Counted from the first letter of the stretch, positions 42,328-52,053 are shown. The stretch: 64,000 nt of DNA from Arthrobacter pascens (GCF_030815585.1 NZ_JAUSWY010000001.1:4340001-4404000), one strand, 5' to 3'. Made by a program: numbers and translations. Notes: generated by a model from the sequence alone, not told the origin.

Positions 42328-42918
42328 ATGTTCAGGTTCACCAGGCCTACGCCGCGTGCCGCGGACTACACGAGTGCTCTTGGTGCAATAGAAGACATGC
42401 ACGAGCTTGACCGGCGTCGCATTGAACGGTGGGCCGGGAAGATTAGCGGTCCGGTGATCGACGCGGGATGCGGACCAGGACATTGGACGGACTTTCTTCA
42501 CAAACGGGGTATCGACATCTCCGGCGTTGACCTCGTTCCCGAATTCATAGAGCGCGCCCGCGTCCGCTTCCCCGACGTATCGTTTCGGGTCTCCTCCCTT
42601 CGCGCCCTCGACGTAGCAGACGGGAGCCTGAATGGCGTGCTCGCATGGTATTCACTGATTCACCTGACCCCGGCGGAACTACCCCATATTCTCTCCGAGC
42701 TCGCACGCGTTCTCGGTCTGCAAGGGCACCTGCTCGTTGGCTTTTTCGAGGGCGCGTCCGCCGAACCGCTGGACCATGCAATTACCGAGGCGTATTACTG
42801 GTCCGTAGGCCAGATTAGTCGCCTGTTGGCGGATGCCGGGTTCGAAGTCCTCGACGTCGAAACGCGCCAGGACCCCGGCAGACGACCTCACGCAGCTATC
42901 GCCGCAATTGCCGGGTGA
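42328..42918 (+). CDS. Class I SAM-dependent methyltransferase (N-terminus probably frameshifted)
   Basis: 196 residues with the SAM motif I VIDAGCGPGHWTDFL (~43-57), motif II GVDLVPEFIERAR, and the post-I region VLAWYSLIHLTPAELPHIL, as in small-molecule methyltransferases. From ATG 42328 the first ten residues are MFRFTRPTPR, unlike relatives, while the GTG frame at 42321 gives VTDVQVHQAYA that would join RAADYTSALG. An indel near 42352 is the likely cause. The protein may still fold, as only the N-terminal ~11 residues differ. Confidence 0.72.
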   Translation: MFRFTRPTPRAADYTSALGAIEDMHELDRRRIERWAGKISGPVIDAGCGPGHWTDFLHKRGIDISGVDLVPEFIERARVRFPDVSFRVSSLRALDVADGSLNGVLAWYSLIHLTPAELPHILSELARVLGLQGHLLVGFFEGASAEPLDHAITEAYYWSVGQISRLLADAGFEVLDVETRQDPGRRPHAAIAAIAG

Positions 42919-42985
42919 GGGTTCGTCAAACGGACGGCCTTGTGGCTCAATAGCCGGGAGTGGAGACACCGTATGCTTTCGAGCC

Positions 42986-43324
42986 ATGGCAGGTACCAGT
43001 AGGTGTCCGTTGGCCGCTAGCTTCTTGGGGGCCGCACTTCTGGCTGCCACTGTCGTCTCATGCCAGGCCGAAACGGAATTGCATCAGATCACCGTAGTGG
43101 TCACCGATGCAACCCAATCTCCGGTGGAGGGATGTCTCGTTTCCTTCAGCGGGGACTATGCCTTCACTGAAGTTGGCAGATTTACAGACCGGAACGGGGA
43201 AGCAATAGGACACGCGCCTGACGGCCACTACACAGCAACCGCAACGTGCGAACCCGCAACCGCTGGCAGCCAGGCGTTCGATGTCAAGACCGGCGCCACA
43301 AGAGTGGAAGTGGTTGCGAACTAG
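42986..43324 (+). CDS. Small lipoprotein with carboxypeptidase-regulatory/Ig-like fold
   Basis: 112 residues with a lipobox (TVVSC) near residue 26 and a beta-rich domain (ITVVVTDATQSPVEGCLVSFSGDYAF ... TDRNGEAIGHAPDGHYTATATC) of the carboxypeptidase regulatory type. It is surface-exposed, with no catalytic residues, so binding or structural. ATG 42986 (MAGTSRCP) is the only Met before the hydrophobic signal. Confidence 0.68.
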   Translation: MAGTSRCPLAASFLGAALLAATVVSCQAETELHQITVVVTDATQSPVEGCLVSFSGDYAFTEVGRFTDRNGEAIGHAPDGHYTATATCEPATAGSQAFDVKTGATRVEVVAN

Positions 43325-43414
43325 CCCTCATTTCACTTCCGTCTATGCGTCGCCGCAGGCTTGCGGGAGATAGCAGGTCAGGGCTTTCAGCCTATGTGAA
43401 CGGCCACAGCACCA

Positions 43415-44722
43415 CTAGAGGGAGAACCGGAAGAGCTGGGCACTGTGGGAGGGCAGCTTCACGTCCAGGGCCGGCAGGCCATCCTTCAGCCCGATCACCG
43501 CATCATCACCGCTCCAGGCCTCCCGCGCGCGCCAGGAATGCACACCCGAAGCCTCACTTCCCGCCGCACCGGAAGTGAGCCCGAGGTCGCCCAGCGGGAG
43601 GGTCCGGACCAAGTCAGCCGTCCCGGTGTTGAACACCGCCACAAAACGGTCCTCCGACGTCGTGCTTTCCGCTGTCCACAGCACAAGGTCCCCTTCGCGC
43701 AGCAGTTCACGGTTGTTGCGGCTTGCGTTGAGAACCTCCAGGAGGTGGCGGTTGGTGAGGAGCGGCAGTGTTTCCGGCGGCGACGACGGCAGGTCGCAGC
43801 CCAGCATCAGCGGCGACCGCGAAACGCACCAGAGGGTCATCATGGTCCGCTGTTCGTCCAGGGTCAGCCGGCTCAGCCGCTCGCCGCCGCGTTCGGCCCT
43901 TAGTGCGATCCGGCCCACGGGCAGCATGTCGGCGTCGGCCCAGGCACCCGCGCGCTGGTGCGGGGCCCACCGCGCCATCCGGGCGAACTGTGCCTCCACG
44001 TCCTCCCAGACGTCCCACACGTCATCCGAAACGCGCCACATCTGGGCGTTGTGGCGGAGGTGTTCCAGGTGCGCCAGGGACAGCGCGCGGCCCGGCGACA
44101 GGCTCAGCGCCATCTCCCGTCCACAACGCGAGATGGCCTGCTGGTAGGCGGCGATTTCGGCCGCGAAGTAGGGACCCAGCATGTCATCGGCCTTGACGAA
44201 GTCCACGCCCCACCCCGCGAACAGCCGGAGCTGGGAATCGTAATACGCCTGGGCAGCTGGGTGCCGGTGGTCCAGGCCGAAGTTGTCGGTGTTCCAGTCG
44301 CACACTGACGACTGGTCGGCGATCTGGTCAGCGGTGAAGTCCGTGCTTTCAACCGGCAGGCCGTCCCGGACCGCCTGCCGCGGAATGCCTCGCATGATGT
44401 GAAGCCCGAACTTGAGCCCCAGGCCGTGGACCTTGTCCGCCAGGTTTTTGAAGCCCACGCCACCCGCGGCGGAGGGGAACCGGTTGACGGCGGGCAGTTG
44501 CCGCCCGAAGGCGTCCAGCTCGAGGGCCGCGGCGTCGTTATAGCCACCGGCACGGGCCGCGGGCTCATACCACTGGATGTCCACCACCACTGTGTCCCAG
44601 CCGTAAGGCAGCAGGTGTTCAGCCATAAATGAAGCGTTGGCCAGCACCTCCTCCTCCGTGACGGTAGTGCCGTAGCAGTCCCAGCTGTTCCAGCACATTG
44701 GCGGCGTGATCGCGAGTGTCAT
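43415..44722 (-). CDS. GH27 family glycosidase (alpha-galactosidase or beta-L-arabinopyranosidase)
   Basis: A 435-residue TIM barrel with no signal peptide. PPMCWNSWDCYGTTV opens the barrel, FVKADD holds nucleophile Asp179, and WRVSDDVWD holds the acid/base (Asp233/234), followed by a C-terminal beta domain. GH27 includes alpha-galactosidases and beta-L-arabinopyranosidases; the flanking arabinan regulation makes the second possible. A degenerate copy of the LacI-2 operator (44732-44745) lies ten bases upstream of the start, so it may be controlled from module 2, 28 kb away. Confidence 0.87.
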   Translation of the reverse strand: MTLAITPPMCWNSWDCYGTTVTEEEVLANASFMAEHLLPYGWDTVVVDIQWYEPAARAGGYNDAAALELDAFGRQLPAVNRFPSAAGGVGFKNLADKVHGLGLKFGLHIMRGIPRQAVRDGLPVESTDFTADQIADQSSVCDWNTDNFGLDHRHPAAQAYYDSQLRLFAGWGVDFVKADDMLGPYFAAEIAAYQQAISRCGREMALSLSPGRALSLAHLEHLRHNAQMWRVSDDVWDVWEDVEAQFARMARWAPHQRAGAWADADMLPVGRIALRAERGGERLSRLTLDEQRTMMTLWCVSRSPLMLGCDLPSSPPETLPLLTNRHLLEVLNASRNNRELLREGDLVLWTAESTTSEDRFVAVFNTGTADLVRTLPLGDLGLTSGAAGSEASGVHSWRAREAWSGDDAVIGLKDGLPALDVKLPSHSAQLFRFSL

Positions 44723-44731
44723 CGGGCAAAC

Positions 44732-44745
44732 CTACAACGATATAG
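44732..44745. promoter_or_regulatory. Degenerate LacI-2 operator before the GH27 gene
   Basis: CTACAACGATATAG; in reverse it reads CTATATCGTTGTAG, differing from the GH51 site GTATAACGTTGTAG at two positions. It lies 10-23 bases before the GH27 start. Regulation by LacI-2 is inferred from this similarity. Confidence 0.45.
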
Positions 44746-44807
44746 ATGTACGCGCCAGCACTTCCTTCCATCAGGCTGAAGACGCCACGCCCATACTCGG
44801 AACCGGC

Positions 44808-44836
44808 TTGACACTCCGTTTGTTAGCGCTCACAGT
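44808..44836 (+). promoter_or_regulatory. aldO promoter with a lac-like operator
   Basis: TTGACA (44808-44813), 17-bp spacer, CACAGT (44831-44836). TGTTAGCGCTCACA at 44821-44834 is a near-perfect CG-centred palindrome of the TGTGAGCGCTCACA type (one mismatch) spanning the spacer and the -10 box, an operator for a LacI-family repressor that may be encoded elsewhere. Confidence 0.5.
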
Positions 44837-44872
44837 TGAGGAAGCCACGCACCCCACCCTAAGGTCGATTCA

Positions 44873-46129
44873 ATGCAGAACTGGGCAGGAAACCTCGAAT
44901 ACTCTTCCGCGGAGGTCCGCCGTCCGGGCTCGGTGGACGAGCTCGCCGGGGTGGTCGCCAGGGCTGCCCGCGTCAAGGCCCTGGGTTCGCGGCATTCCTT
45001 CAACCGCGTGGGCGACACAGACGGCGTCCATATCCTCCTCGACGGCCTGCCGCAGGAGATCGAGCTGGATTCGGAACAGCAAACCGTGCGGGTGAGCGGC
45101 GGCGTCAGCTACGGTGCGCTGTGCCGCACGCTGGACCAATCCGGCGTCGCAATCCACAACCTGGCATCCCTGCCGCACATCTCGGTGGCGGGAGCCATCC
45201 AAACGGGTACCCACGGCTCGGGAGTGAACAACCCCTCCCTGGCTGGCGCCGTCGAACGCATTGACCTGGTCCGCCCCTCAGGCGAGCAGGTTTCCCACTC
45301 CCGCGACGACGGCGACGAGTTCCTGGCCAGTGTGGTGGGCCTCGGGGCCCTGGGCATCGTGACCGGCCTTGAACTGTCCGTCCGGCCGAGCTTCCGGATG
45401 CGGCAGCGGGTCCTGGAGAACCTCCCATGGGAGAGTGCCCTGGAGAATTTCACCGCCGTCGTCTCCGCCGCCTACAGCGTGAGTCTCTTCACCGACTACT
45501 CCGGGGATGCCATCAGCCAGGTCTGGCTGAAAGCGCTCGATTCCGAACCGGCACTCACTGACCTCTTCGGCGCCACTCCGGCCGTGCAGGAGCGACACCC
45601 TCTCCCTGGAATGTCAGCGGAAAACTGTACTCCGCAGCTGGACAAATCCGGGCCATGGCTGGACCGCCTGCCGCATTTCCGGCACGAATTCACTCCCAGC
45701 AACGGCGAGGAACTTCAAAGCGAATTCATCCTGCCGCTGGAGCACGCACCCGCAGCGCTGCAGGCCGTCCGCACCCTGGCGGGCAAGGTGGCGCCGCTGC
45801 TGATTGTCTCCGAGGTCCGCACCGGGGCCGCGGATGAATTCTGGCTCAGCCCGTTCTACCGCCAGCAGAGCGTGGCCCTGCACTTCACGTGGAAACCCCT
45901 GCAAGCCGAGGTGGAGGCTGTTCTCCCCGAGCTCGAAGAGCTGCTGCGCCCTTTCGGCGCACGGCCGCACTGGGGCAAGCTCTTCACGCCGGCCAGCCAC
46001 GACTGGGAATCGCTCTACCCGCGATTCGCCGACTTCCGCTCCATGGCGTCGGCTTACGATCCGGACGGCAAGTTCCGCAACCCCCTGCTGGACAGCATCC
46101 TGGGGGTTCCTGCGGCGAGCACACGGTAA
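44873..46129 (+). CDS. aldO: Alditol (xylitol/sorbitol) oxidase
   Basis: A 418-residue VAO-family flavoprotein, the same length as Streptomyces AldO and alike throughout: LGSRHSFN with the covalent-FAD His41, LPHISVAGAIQTGTHGSG, AAYSVSLFTDY, LPHFRHEFTPSNGEELQSEF and ARPHWGKLFT. It oxidises the C1 alcohol of alditols with O2, producing H2O2 and an aldose. It is divergent from GH27, with a lac-like operator in its promoter, and may channel arabitol, xylitol or galactitol into central metabolism. Confidence 0.92.
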   Translation: MQNWAGNLEYSSAEVRRPGSVDELAGVVARAARVKALGSRHSFNRVGDTDGVHILLDGLPQEIELDSEQQTVRVSGGVSYGALCRTLDQSGVAIHNLASLPHISVAGAIQTGTHGSGVNNPSLAGAVERIDLVRPSGEQVSHSRDDGDEFLASVVGLGALGIVTGLELSVRPSFRMRQRVLENLPWESALENFTAVVSAAYSVSLFTDYSGDAISQVWLKALDSEPALTDLFGATPAVQERHPLPGMSAENCTPQLDKSGPWLDRLPHFRHEFTPSNGEELQSEFILPLEHAPAALQAVRTLAGKVAPLLIVSEVRTGAADEFWLSPFYRQQSVALHFTWKPLQAEVEAVLPELEELLRPFGARPHWGKLFTPASHDWESLYPRFADFRSMASAYDPDGKFRNPLLDSILGVPAASTR

Positions 46130-46164
46130 GCACGGTAAAAGTGCGCCCCTGGACCAAGCCCGGA

Positions 46165-46455
46165 TCAATCGTTGACGGAGTCCCCGGGCGCGGGAGCATC
46201 CGCGTTCTGACTTGCATGAGGAGCGTGCCTGAAGAGCCAGTCCGAGACATCGCTGCGCAGGGCAAGATGGGGACCCCCTGTCTCGCTCACGCTCCCAGTC
46301 GGAACGTAATATCCGCGCCCTGCACCCGGCCCACCGGCAGCATTGTCCAAGGCAGAAATCAGATGTCTGGGCAGATATCCCTGAGGACCAAGGGCCCGGA
46401 GCTCTTCGAGCTCGTCCTGCGCCAGCCTGCCCAGCAGAGCAGCTATGTCAGCCAT
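46165..46455 (-). CDS. Hypothetical small protein
   Basis: 96 residues starting MADIAALLGRLAQDELEELRALGPQG, with an acidic amphipathic N-terminal helix, a Gly-rich middle and a disordered acidic tail. GGGAGGG lies seven bases before ATG 46455, a good ribosome site. It converges with aldO and stands alone. No family recognised. Confidence 0.5.
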   Translation of the reverse strand: MADIAALLGRLAQDELEELRALGPQGYLPRHLISALDNAAGGPGAGRGYYVPTGSVSETGGPHLALRSDVSDWLFRHAPHASQNADAPAPGDSVND

Positions 46456-46591
46456 GATGGATCCCTCCCAACGGATGATGCCTAAGGGAACACCGTAGAG
46501 CCCGTCAATTAACGGCGAGTGAAATCCGTACGGCGACCCGCCAAACTCTGTTTATCGCGCATTATCTGACCAAAAACTCCAAGGTGGGGGG

Positions 46592-48358
46592 TTACCCGAT
46601 CAGCGCCAGCACAGCGCCTGCTGAAACAACTCCGCCGGCCTCTGCCCGGATCCCAGTGACAGTCCCGTTGCGGTGCGCGGCAACCTGGGTTTCCATCTTC
46701 ATCGCTTCAAGAACGACGACGGCGTCCCCCGCCGAGACTTCGGCGCCAGGCTCCACGAGCCACTTCACCACCGTCCCGGCCATGTCCGCACGCAACTCGT
46801 CCGGATCCGCTGTTACGCCCGAAGGACCGGGACCGGCGTCGGACGCGGAACCCAATGGAACGCCGGAGGGAAGGGACGCACCGGACCGCGCCCAGCCGTC
46901 CAGCAGCGCGGCGGGAAGGCCGACGGCGAGCCGCCGGCCGTCGAGGTCAACGGTAATGGTGCGCCGAGCACCGTCCGGAACGGACGTGCTGAATTCGTCG
47001 TCCGCGGGGATTTGGCCTGCGAAGTCCGTCTCGATCCATCTGGTGTGGATGCCGAGGGCGGTTTCGGAGGTGAAGTCCGGCGCCTGGACCGCGGCCCGGT
47101 GGAACGGCAGGACGGTTGCCACGCCGGTGATCTCCATTTCGGTCAACGCACGGCGTGCCCGGCGCAGCGCCTGCTGGCGGTCGGCGCCTGTGACCACCAG
47201 CTTGGCCAACAGCGAATCGAACTGCGGCGCCACGACGGAGCCGGCCCGGACGCCTGAGTCCAGGCGGATCCCGGGTCCCGTGGGCCCGCTGAAGGTGGCG
47301 ATGGTGCCCGGCGAGGGAAGGAAGCCGCGGCCCACGTCTTCGGCGTTGAGCCGGAATTCAAACGAGTGGCCGCGCGGCTCTGGATCGGAAGTAATCCGCA
47401 ACGGCTCGCCGGCCGCGATCCGGAGCTGCTCCTGCACCAGGTCGATGCCCGTGGTCTCCTCAGTAATGGGGTGCTCCACCTGCAGCCGGGTGTTCACCTC
47501 GAGGAAGGCGACGGTGCCGTCGGCCGCCACCAGGAACTCCACTGTGCCGGCCCCCGAGTAGGAGGCTTCGCGGCATACTGCCTTGGCGGCGTCGTAAATC
47601 TGACGGGTCTGGTCCGCGGAGAGGAACGGCGCGGGAGCCTCCTCCACCAGTTTCTGGTGCCGGCGCTGCAGGGAGCAGTCGCGGGTTCCCACCACCACCA
47701 CGTTCCCGTGCTGGTCCGCCAGGACCTGCGCCTCCACGTGCCGCGGCCGGTCCAGGTAGCGCTCCACAAAGCACTCGCCGCGACCGAAGGCCACCACGGC
47801 TTCACGGACCGCCGAATCAAAAGCTTCCTCGATCTGGTCCATCCCCCGGACCACCTTCAGGCCGCGCCCACCGCCGCCGAACGCAGCCTTAATGGCGATC
47901 GGCAGGCCGTGCTGTTCGGCGAACATGCGTGCCTCGGCAGCCGAGGCCAGCGGGCCGTCACTGCCGGCCACCAGCGGGGCTCCTGCGCGGACCGCGATCT
48001 CCCGGGCCGTGATTTTGTTGCCCAGCTGGCGGATCGCTTCCGGCGCGGGTCCGATCCAGGTCAGGCCCGAGTCCAGGACAGCCTGGGCAAAGCCGGCATT
48101 CTCTGAGAGAAAGCCATAGCCGGGATGTACTGCGTCGGCTCCGGATTCCGCCGCTGCCCGCAACAGCTTGGCGATGTCCAGGTATGTTTCCGAGGGCGCG
48201 TTACCGCCCAGGCTGTATGCCTCGCTGGCGGCGGCCACGTGCATCGCATCGGCATCCACGTCCGCGTAGACCGCCACGGACTCCAGCCCGGCGTCGTCAC
48301 AGGCACGGGCGATGCGGACGGCGATTTCTCCGCGGTTGGCGATCAGGACCTTGCGCAT
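46592..48358 (-). CDS. Biotin carboxylase-BCCP protein of the 5-oxoprolinase operon
   Basis: 588 residues: an ATP-grasp biotin carboxylase ([57 protein letters not shown]) over ~1-450 and a C-terminal biotinyl domain with EAMKMET (biotinylated Lys ~554). No carboxyltransferase subunit is encoded here. It overlaps pxpBC by one base (TGATG). In several bacteria biotin carboxylase genes accompany pxpABC, though the 5-oxoprolinase reaction is ATP-dependent without biotin, so its role here is open. Confidence 0.9.
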   Translation of the reverse strand: MRKVLIANRGEIAVRIARACDDAGLESVAVYADVDADAMHVAAASEAYSLGGNAPSETYLDIAKLLRAAAESGADAVHPGYGFLSENAGFAQAVLDSGLTWIGPAPEAIRQLGNKITAREIAVRAGAPLVAGSDGPLASAAEARMFAEQHGLPIAIKAAFGGGGRGLKVVRGMDQIEEAFDSAVREAVVAFGRGECFVERYLDRPRHVEAQVLADQHGNVVVVGTRDCSLQRRHQKLVEEAPAPFLSADQTRQIYDAAKAVCREASYSGAGTVEFLVAADGTVAFLEVNTRLQVEHPITEETTGIDLVQEQLRIAAGEPLRITSDPEPRGHSFEFRLNAEDVGRGFLPSPGTIATFSGPTGPGIRLDSGVRAGSVVAPQFDSLLAKLVVTGADRQQALRRARRALTEMEITGVATVLPFHRAAVQAPDFTSETALGIHTRWIETDFAGQIPADDEFSTSVPDGARRTITVDLDGRRLAVGLPAALLDGWARSGASLPSGVPLGSASDAGPGPSGVTADPDELRADMAGTVVKWLVEPGAEVSAGDAVVVLEAMKMETQVAAHRNGTVTGIRAEAGGVVSAGAVLALIG

Positions 48359-50052
48359 CAATTGCTCACTTTGTCTAGGGGAGAGTGGGGAAGGTTGGAG
48401 GGCGGCCCGTAGCCGGAAGCCAGCCGGAACCGGAGGCGCCCGCCGATGGGAACCTGCGCTGCCAGGTCCAGCTGGTGGTCCACCACCACGCCGATCACGG
48501 GATACCCGCCGGTGATCGGGTGGTCAGCCAGGAACAGCACGGGCTGGCCTTCGGGCGGAATCTGGAGGGCGCCCGCAACCGTGCCCTCGCTGGGCAGCTC
48601 GCCGTCCCGGCTGCGCCTGAGGGGTTCCCCGGCCAGGCGCATGCCCACGCGGTTGGAGCTGGGGGTAACCTCCCACTCCTGGGTGCACAGTGATGCCACG
48701 GCGGCGGCATCGAACCAGTCGTCACGGGGCCCCGGCACGATGTCCAGCACAGTAACGCCGTCGTCCGGAAAGTCTGGCTGCAGCTCGGGGTTACCCACCA
48801 CGTTGGATTCCGTACTGCTCCCCACCGCGAGATCCTGTCCCAGAGCCAGCGGAGCCGGGCCGATCCCGGACATGGTGTCCGTGGAGCGGCTGCCCAGGAC
48901 AGCGTCGGCTTCCAGGCCGCCGCGGATGGCAAGGTAGCTTCGGAACCCGCGCTCCGGCGCCCCGAGGGTCAGGATCTCACCGTCCAGCAGGGCAAACGCC
49001 GTGGCCATGGGCACTGTGCGGACCTGGTGGGGTTCGCCGGATCCCGCCTGTTCTTCGTCCGTCCCGTCGGCGCCCGACGGCGTTACCACAGTCAGTGCGG
49101 AGGGCGCCCCGGCCACCGCCAGCACCTGGTCCCCCGCGGCCTGCACCCTCAGCCCGCCGGAAACTGTTTCGACGACGGCGGCCGACGGCTGGTTGCCGAC
49201 AATCCGGTTGGCGCGGCGCAGGGAAGAACGGTCCAGCGCGCCCGCGGCCGACACTCCCAGCCCGCCGTGTCCGGGGCGGCCCAGGTCCTGGACCAGGCTC
49301 TGGAGTCCCGGGGACAGGATCCGAAGGCCGGACTGCACTTCCACGTTCCTCGCAGCCGCCGCTTCAGGAGCGGCAGGTGTCCCGGAAACCTGCACGAGTT
49401 CCCGCACCGCCCGGAACTGGACACGGTCTCCCGGCGCCGCCAGGGCCGGCTGCTCCCGGCCCAGGTCCCACATCCGGGCCGACGTCCGGCCGATCAGCTG
49501 CCAGCCGCCCGGTGATTTCCGCGGATACACTGCCGAATAGTTGCCGGCCAGGGCCACGGATCCGGCAGGAACAGCGGTCCGCGGCGAGCTGCGGCGCGGA
49601 ACTTCCAGCAACTCGTTCTCCCCCACCATGTACCCGAACCCAGGCGCAAAGCCCGCAAAGGCTACCGTCCAGACCTGGCCGGAGTGCGCAGCTATGACAC
49701 CGTCCACTCCGAGGCCGGTCAGCCGCGCCACTTCGGCGACGTCTTCGCCGTCGTACACGGTCTCGATGACCACCAGCTTGCCTTCGGCGTGGGCCTGGAC
49801 CGTCAGGTCCATGTCCAGCAGGAGGCCTGCCATCCGGCGGGCCGCGGCGGGCGAGTCCGCCTTGACCATCACGGTTTCCGCCGCAGCCAGGACGTCCACC
49901 TGGCCGGGCAGCGGCTGCTCCATCAGGAGGGCCTGCAGGGCAAGCACGTCGTGGAGGCCGGAGAGTTCGGCGAGTACCGCCGTCGTGCCCACCGGCCGGA
50001 CGGCGAGCACCCCGGGCGCCGCTGTGGGTTTACTGACAGTTTCCATTGCCAT
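48358..50052 (-). CDS. PxpB-PxpC fusion, 5-oxoprolinase subunits
   Basis: 564 residues. The N-terminal ~230 residues are PxpB/KipI-like ([51 protein letters not shown]...GGWQLIGRT). The rest is PxpC/KipA-like ([39 protein letters not shown]...[12 protein letters not shown]). With PxpA it opens 5-oxoproline to glutamate using ATP. It overlaps pxpA and the biotin carboxylase gene by one base at each end. Confidence 0.92.
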   Translation of the reverse strand: MAMETVSKPTAAPGVLAVRPVGTTAVLAELSGLHDVLALQALLMEQPLPGQVDVLAAAETVMVKADSPAAARRMAGLLLDMDLTVQAHAEGKLVVIETVYDGEDVAEVARLTGLGVDGVIAAHSGQVWTVAFAGFAPGFGYMVGENELLEVPRRSSPRTAVPAGSVALAGNYSAVYPRKSPGGWQLIGRTSARMWDLGREQPALAAPGDRVQFRAVRELVQVSGTPAAPEAAAARNVEVQSGLRILSPGLQSLVQDLGRPGHGGLGVSAAGALDRSSLRRANRIVGNQPSAAVVETVSGGLRVQAAGDQVLAVAGAPSALTVVTPSGADGTDEEQAGSGEPHQVRTVPMATAFALLDGEILTLGAPERGFRSYLAIRGGLEADAVLGSRSTDTMSGIGPAPLALGQDLAVGSSTESNVVGNPELQPDFPDDGVTVLDIVPGPRDDWFDAAAVASLCTQEWEVTPSSNRVGMRLAGEPLRRSRDGELPSEGTVAGALQIPPEGQPVLFLADHPITGGYPVIGVVVDHQLDLAAQVPIGGRLRFRLASGYGPPSNLPHSPLDKVSN

Positions 50053-50825
50053 CAGGCCCCGCCGCTCAGGGTAAATGCCGAAACCGTGACGCCGGCGTCG
50101 GCGAGGGCAGCCTTCACCGCGGTGGCCATTTCTACCGCCCCCGGGGAGTCGCCGTGGACGCAGATACTTTCCGCCTGGATCTTCAGGACGGAGCCGTCGA
50201 TGGTGCGGACGGATGATTCCGTGGCCATCCGCAGCACCTGCTCGGCCACCTCGGCCGGGTCTTCCAGGACCGCGCCCGGGAGCGAGCGCGACACCAGGGT
50301 GCCATCAGGATTGTAGGCGCGGTCAGCGAAGGCTTCCGGGACCGCCCGCAAGCCGGCGGCCTCCGCAAGGCAGAGCACTTCCGAGCCCGGCAGGCCAAGA
50401 ATCGGAAGTCCCGGGTCCACGGCCTTCACGGCATCCACTACGGCTTGCGCCTGCCCGGTGTGGTGGACGATGGCGTTGTAGAGGCCACCGTGCGGCTTCA
50501 CGTACCGGACCCGCGCTCCCTCCGCTGCAGCCAGTGCCTGGAGGGCACCCAACTGATAGACGACGTCGTCCGCAAGTTCAGTGGGGCTGATGTCCAGGAA
50601 GCGGCGGCCGAAGCCGGCCAGGTCCCGGTAGCCCACGTGGGCGCCGACAACCACGCCGGCGGCCGCGGCGTTGCGGCAGGTCCTGCGGATCACGCTGGGA
50701 TCGCCGGCGTGGAAGCCGCAGGCCACATTGGCGCTGCTGACGGAGCGGAACATGGCGGCGTCGTCGCCGAGCGTCCAGCGCCCGAACGATTCGCCGACGT
50801 CACTGTTCAGATCGATGCTTGCCAT
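50052..50825 (-). CDS. pxpA: 5-oxoprolinase subunit A (LamB/YcsF family)
   Basis: 257 residues of the YcsF fold: [57 protein letters not shown] and [10 protein letters not shown], with conserved Asp and His metal/substrate positions. It opens the operon pxpA-pxpBC-biotin carboxylase, so degradation of 5-oxoproline (pyroglutamate) is the main function. ATG 50825 is preferred over 50837 because GAGG lies six bases upstream. Confidence 0.93.
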   Translation of the reverse strand: MASIDLNSDVGESFGRWTLGDDAAMFRSVSSANVACGFHAGDPSVIRRTCRNAAAAGVVVGAHVGYRDLAGFGRRFLDISPTELADDVVYQLGALQALAAAEGARVRYVKPHGGLYNAIVHHTGQAQAVVDAVKAVDPGLPILGLPGSEVLCLAEAAGLRAVPEAFADRAYNPDGTLVSRSLPGAVLEDPAEVAEQVLRMATESSVRTIDGSVLKIQAESICVHGDSPGAVEMATAVKAALADAGVTVSAFTLSGGA

Positions 50826-50876
50826 TGTGATCCTCATCTCATTGATGTACTACACCAAGAATGCACCATAAATCCA

Positions 50877-50891
50877 GATTGTTCAACAATC
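50877..50891. promoter_or_regulatory. Palindromic operator candidate of the pxp operon
   Basis: GATTGTTCAACAATC, 7-bp arms around one base, 52 bases upstream of pxpA. TTGT...ACAA half-sites are common for GntR-family repressors, but no regulator gene is adjacent. Confidence 0.5.
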
Positions 50892-51035
50892 CTTAGATTC
50901 AACGATGTGTAGACAGCGATTCTGTACCGCCAACCAGCATTTCGCTCCTGCTGGCCGACTTGGACCGCCACGAGGACAACCTGGCCGCAGCGCACGGGAT
51001 GCGGGCCACGAAGAGGAAGTTGTTAGGGTGGAAGG

Positions 51036-51371
51036 ATGAATCGTCGCCTTGCCGCCCTGTCCGCCGTCCCCCTGATGCTCCTGCTCGCAGGCTGTGGTTC
51101 GGTGCAGGAAGCCGCCGAAACCGCCGCGGGCGACGCTTCATCCAAAGTTGCCACCGCAGCCGCCGACGAGGTGAAGAAGCAGGTGTGCGCCGTCGTGCAG
51201 GACGGCCTGGTCAGCGTTGAGGACAAGGCCCTGCTGGGCGGACTGGTCTCCGCAGCCGGCACTGCCGGCGTACCTTCGGAAATCACCACGCCGTTGGGCC
51301 AGATCGCCGAGGCCGGCGACCAGGTGCCGGCCGGGTCTGTCACGGAACTGAAGGAAGCCTGCTCAGCCTAG
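51036..51371 (+). CDS. Small lipoprotein
   Basis: 111 residues with a lipobox (LLAGC, Cys20) and an Ala-rich helical body containing only two other cysteines (VCAVV, EACSA), which may form a disulfide outside the cell. TAGGGT six bases before ATG 51036 suggests a leaderless transcript, although GGAAGG is also present. It converges with the MarR gene, the stops being one base apart. Function unknown. Confidence 0.72.
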   Translation: MNRRLAALSAVPLMLLLAGCGSVQEAAETAAGDASSKVATAAADEVKKQVCAVVQDGLVSVEDKALLGGLVSAAGTAGVPSEITTPLGQIAEAGDQVPAGSVTELKEACSA

Positions 51372-51372
51372 T

Positions 51373-51891
51373 TCATTCCCGTTCATCATCCACGCCGTGG
51401 AGCGTGGTGCCGCGGCCGTCGCCCCGGTGTTCCGGCAACGGGAACGGCACAACGGCGGCATCCGGCCGGGGCGCCGGGATGGAACTGACAAACTTGGCGA
51501 GTTCCTCGCGGAGGACCTTCCAGCTGACGTCCCCATCGCTCGGATACGCGTCGACCTCGGCCGACCGCGCCGCAGCAAGCGCAGCCTTGCCGGCCTCGGT
51601 GAGCTCCACCTTGAACTGCCTGCGGTCCGCCGCCTGGCGCGTCCGCGTGATATGGCCGGTACCTTCGAGCCGGATCAGGACCCTGCCGAGCGTCTGGCTC
51701 TGGACATGGATCAGGGCGGCGAGCTGCTCTTGGTTCAACGGTCCGGCGGCGAGTCCTTCGAGGGCGATCACGGCCGCCCGGGTCAGTCCGAGCGGAGCCA
51801 GCGCATCGTCCTGGCGCCGCTGCACCAGCCGCGCCGCCACGGTCAGTAACCGGTAGCTGTTCCGGGCATCTGGATCAAGATTGCTGCTCAC
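51373..51891 (-). CDS. MarR family transcriptional regulator
   Basis: 172 residues: winged helix with LTRAAVIALEGLAAGPLNQEQLAALIHVQSQTLGRVLIRLEGTGHITRTRQAADRRQFKVELTEAGKAAL, the MarR core, plus a 45-residue Pro-rich tail. Two palindromic sites lie about 75-111 bases upstream, suggesting autorepression. Target genes beyond itself are not visible. Confidence 0.88.
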   Translation of the reverse strand: MSSNLDPDARNSYRLLTVAARLVQRRQDDALAPLGLTRAAVIALEGLAAGPLNQEQLAALIHVQSQTLGRVLIRLEGTGHITRTRQAADRRQFKVELTEAGKAALAAARSAEVDAYPSDGDVSWKVLREELAKFVSSIPAPRPDAAVVPFPLPEHRGDGRGTTLHGVDDERE

Positions 51892-51966
51892 CGGCCGCGA
51901 CCTTCCTGTCGGATGGCGGAATCAAGGGTGTCATTACCCCTTCATGCGTCGCTACAGCCTCTACCA

Positions 51967-52002
51967 TAAGCATGCTTAGCATCCTCTTTGCAAGTATGCT
52001 TA
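51967..52002. promoter_or_regulatory. Tandem MarR operator candidates
   Basis: TAAGCATGCTTA (51967-51978, perfect 12-bp palindrome) and CAAGTATGCTTA (51991-52002, two differences), 24 bp apart, upstream of the MarR gene. The shape and position fit MarR autoregulation. Confidence 0.65.
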
Positions 52003-52053
52003 CTAATTTGGCTCAGTGCCCTCCTCTTGAGGCACCCAAACGGCAGCCTGAGC

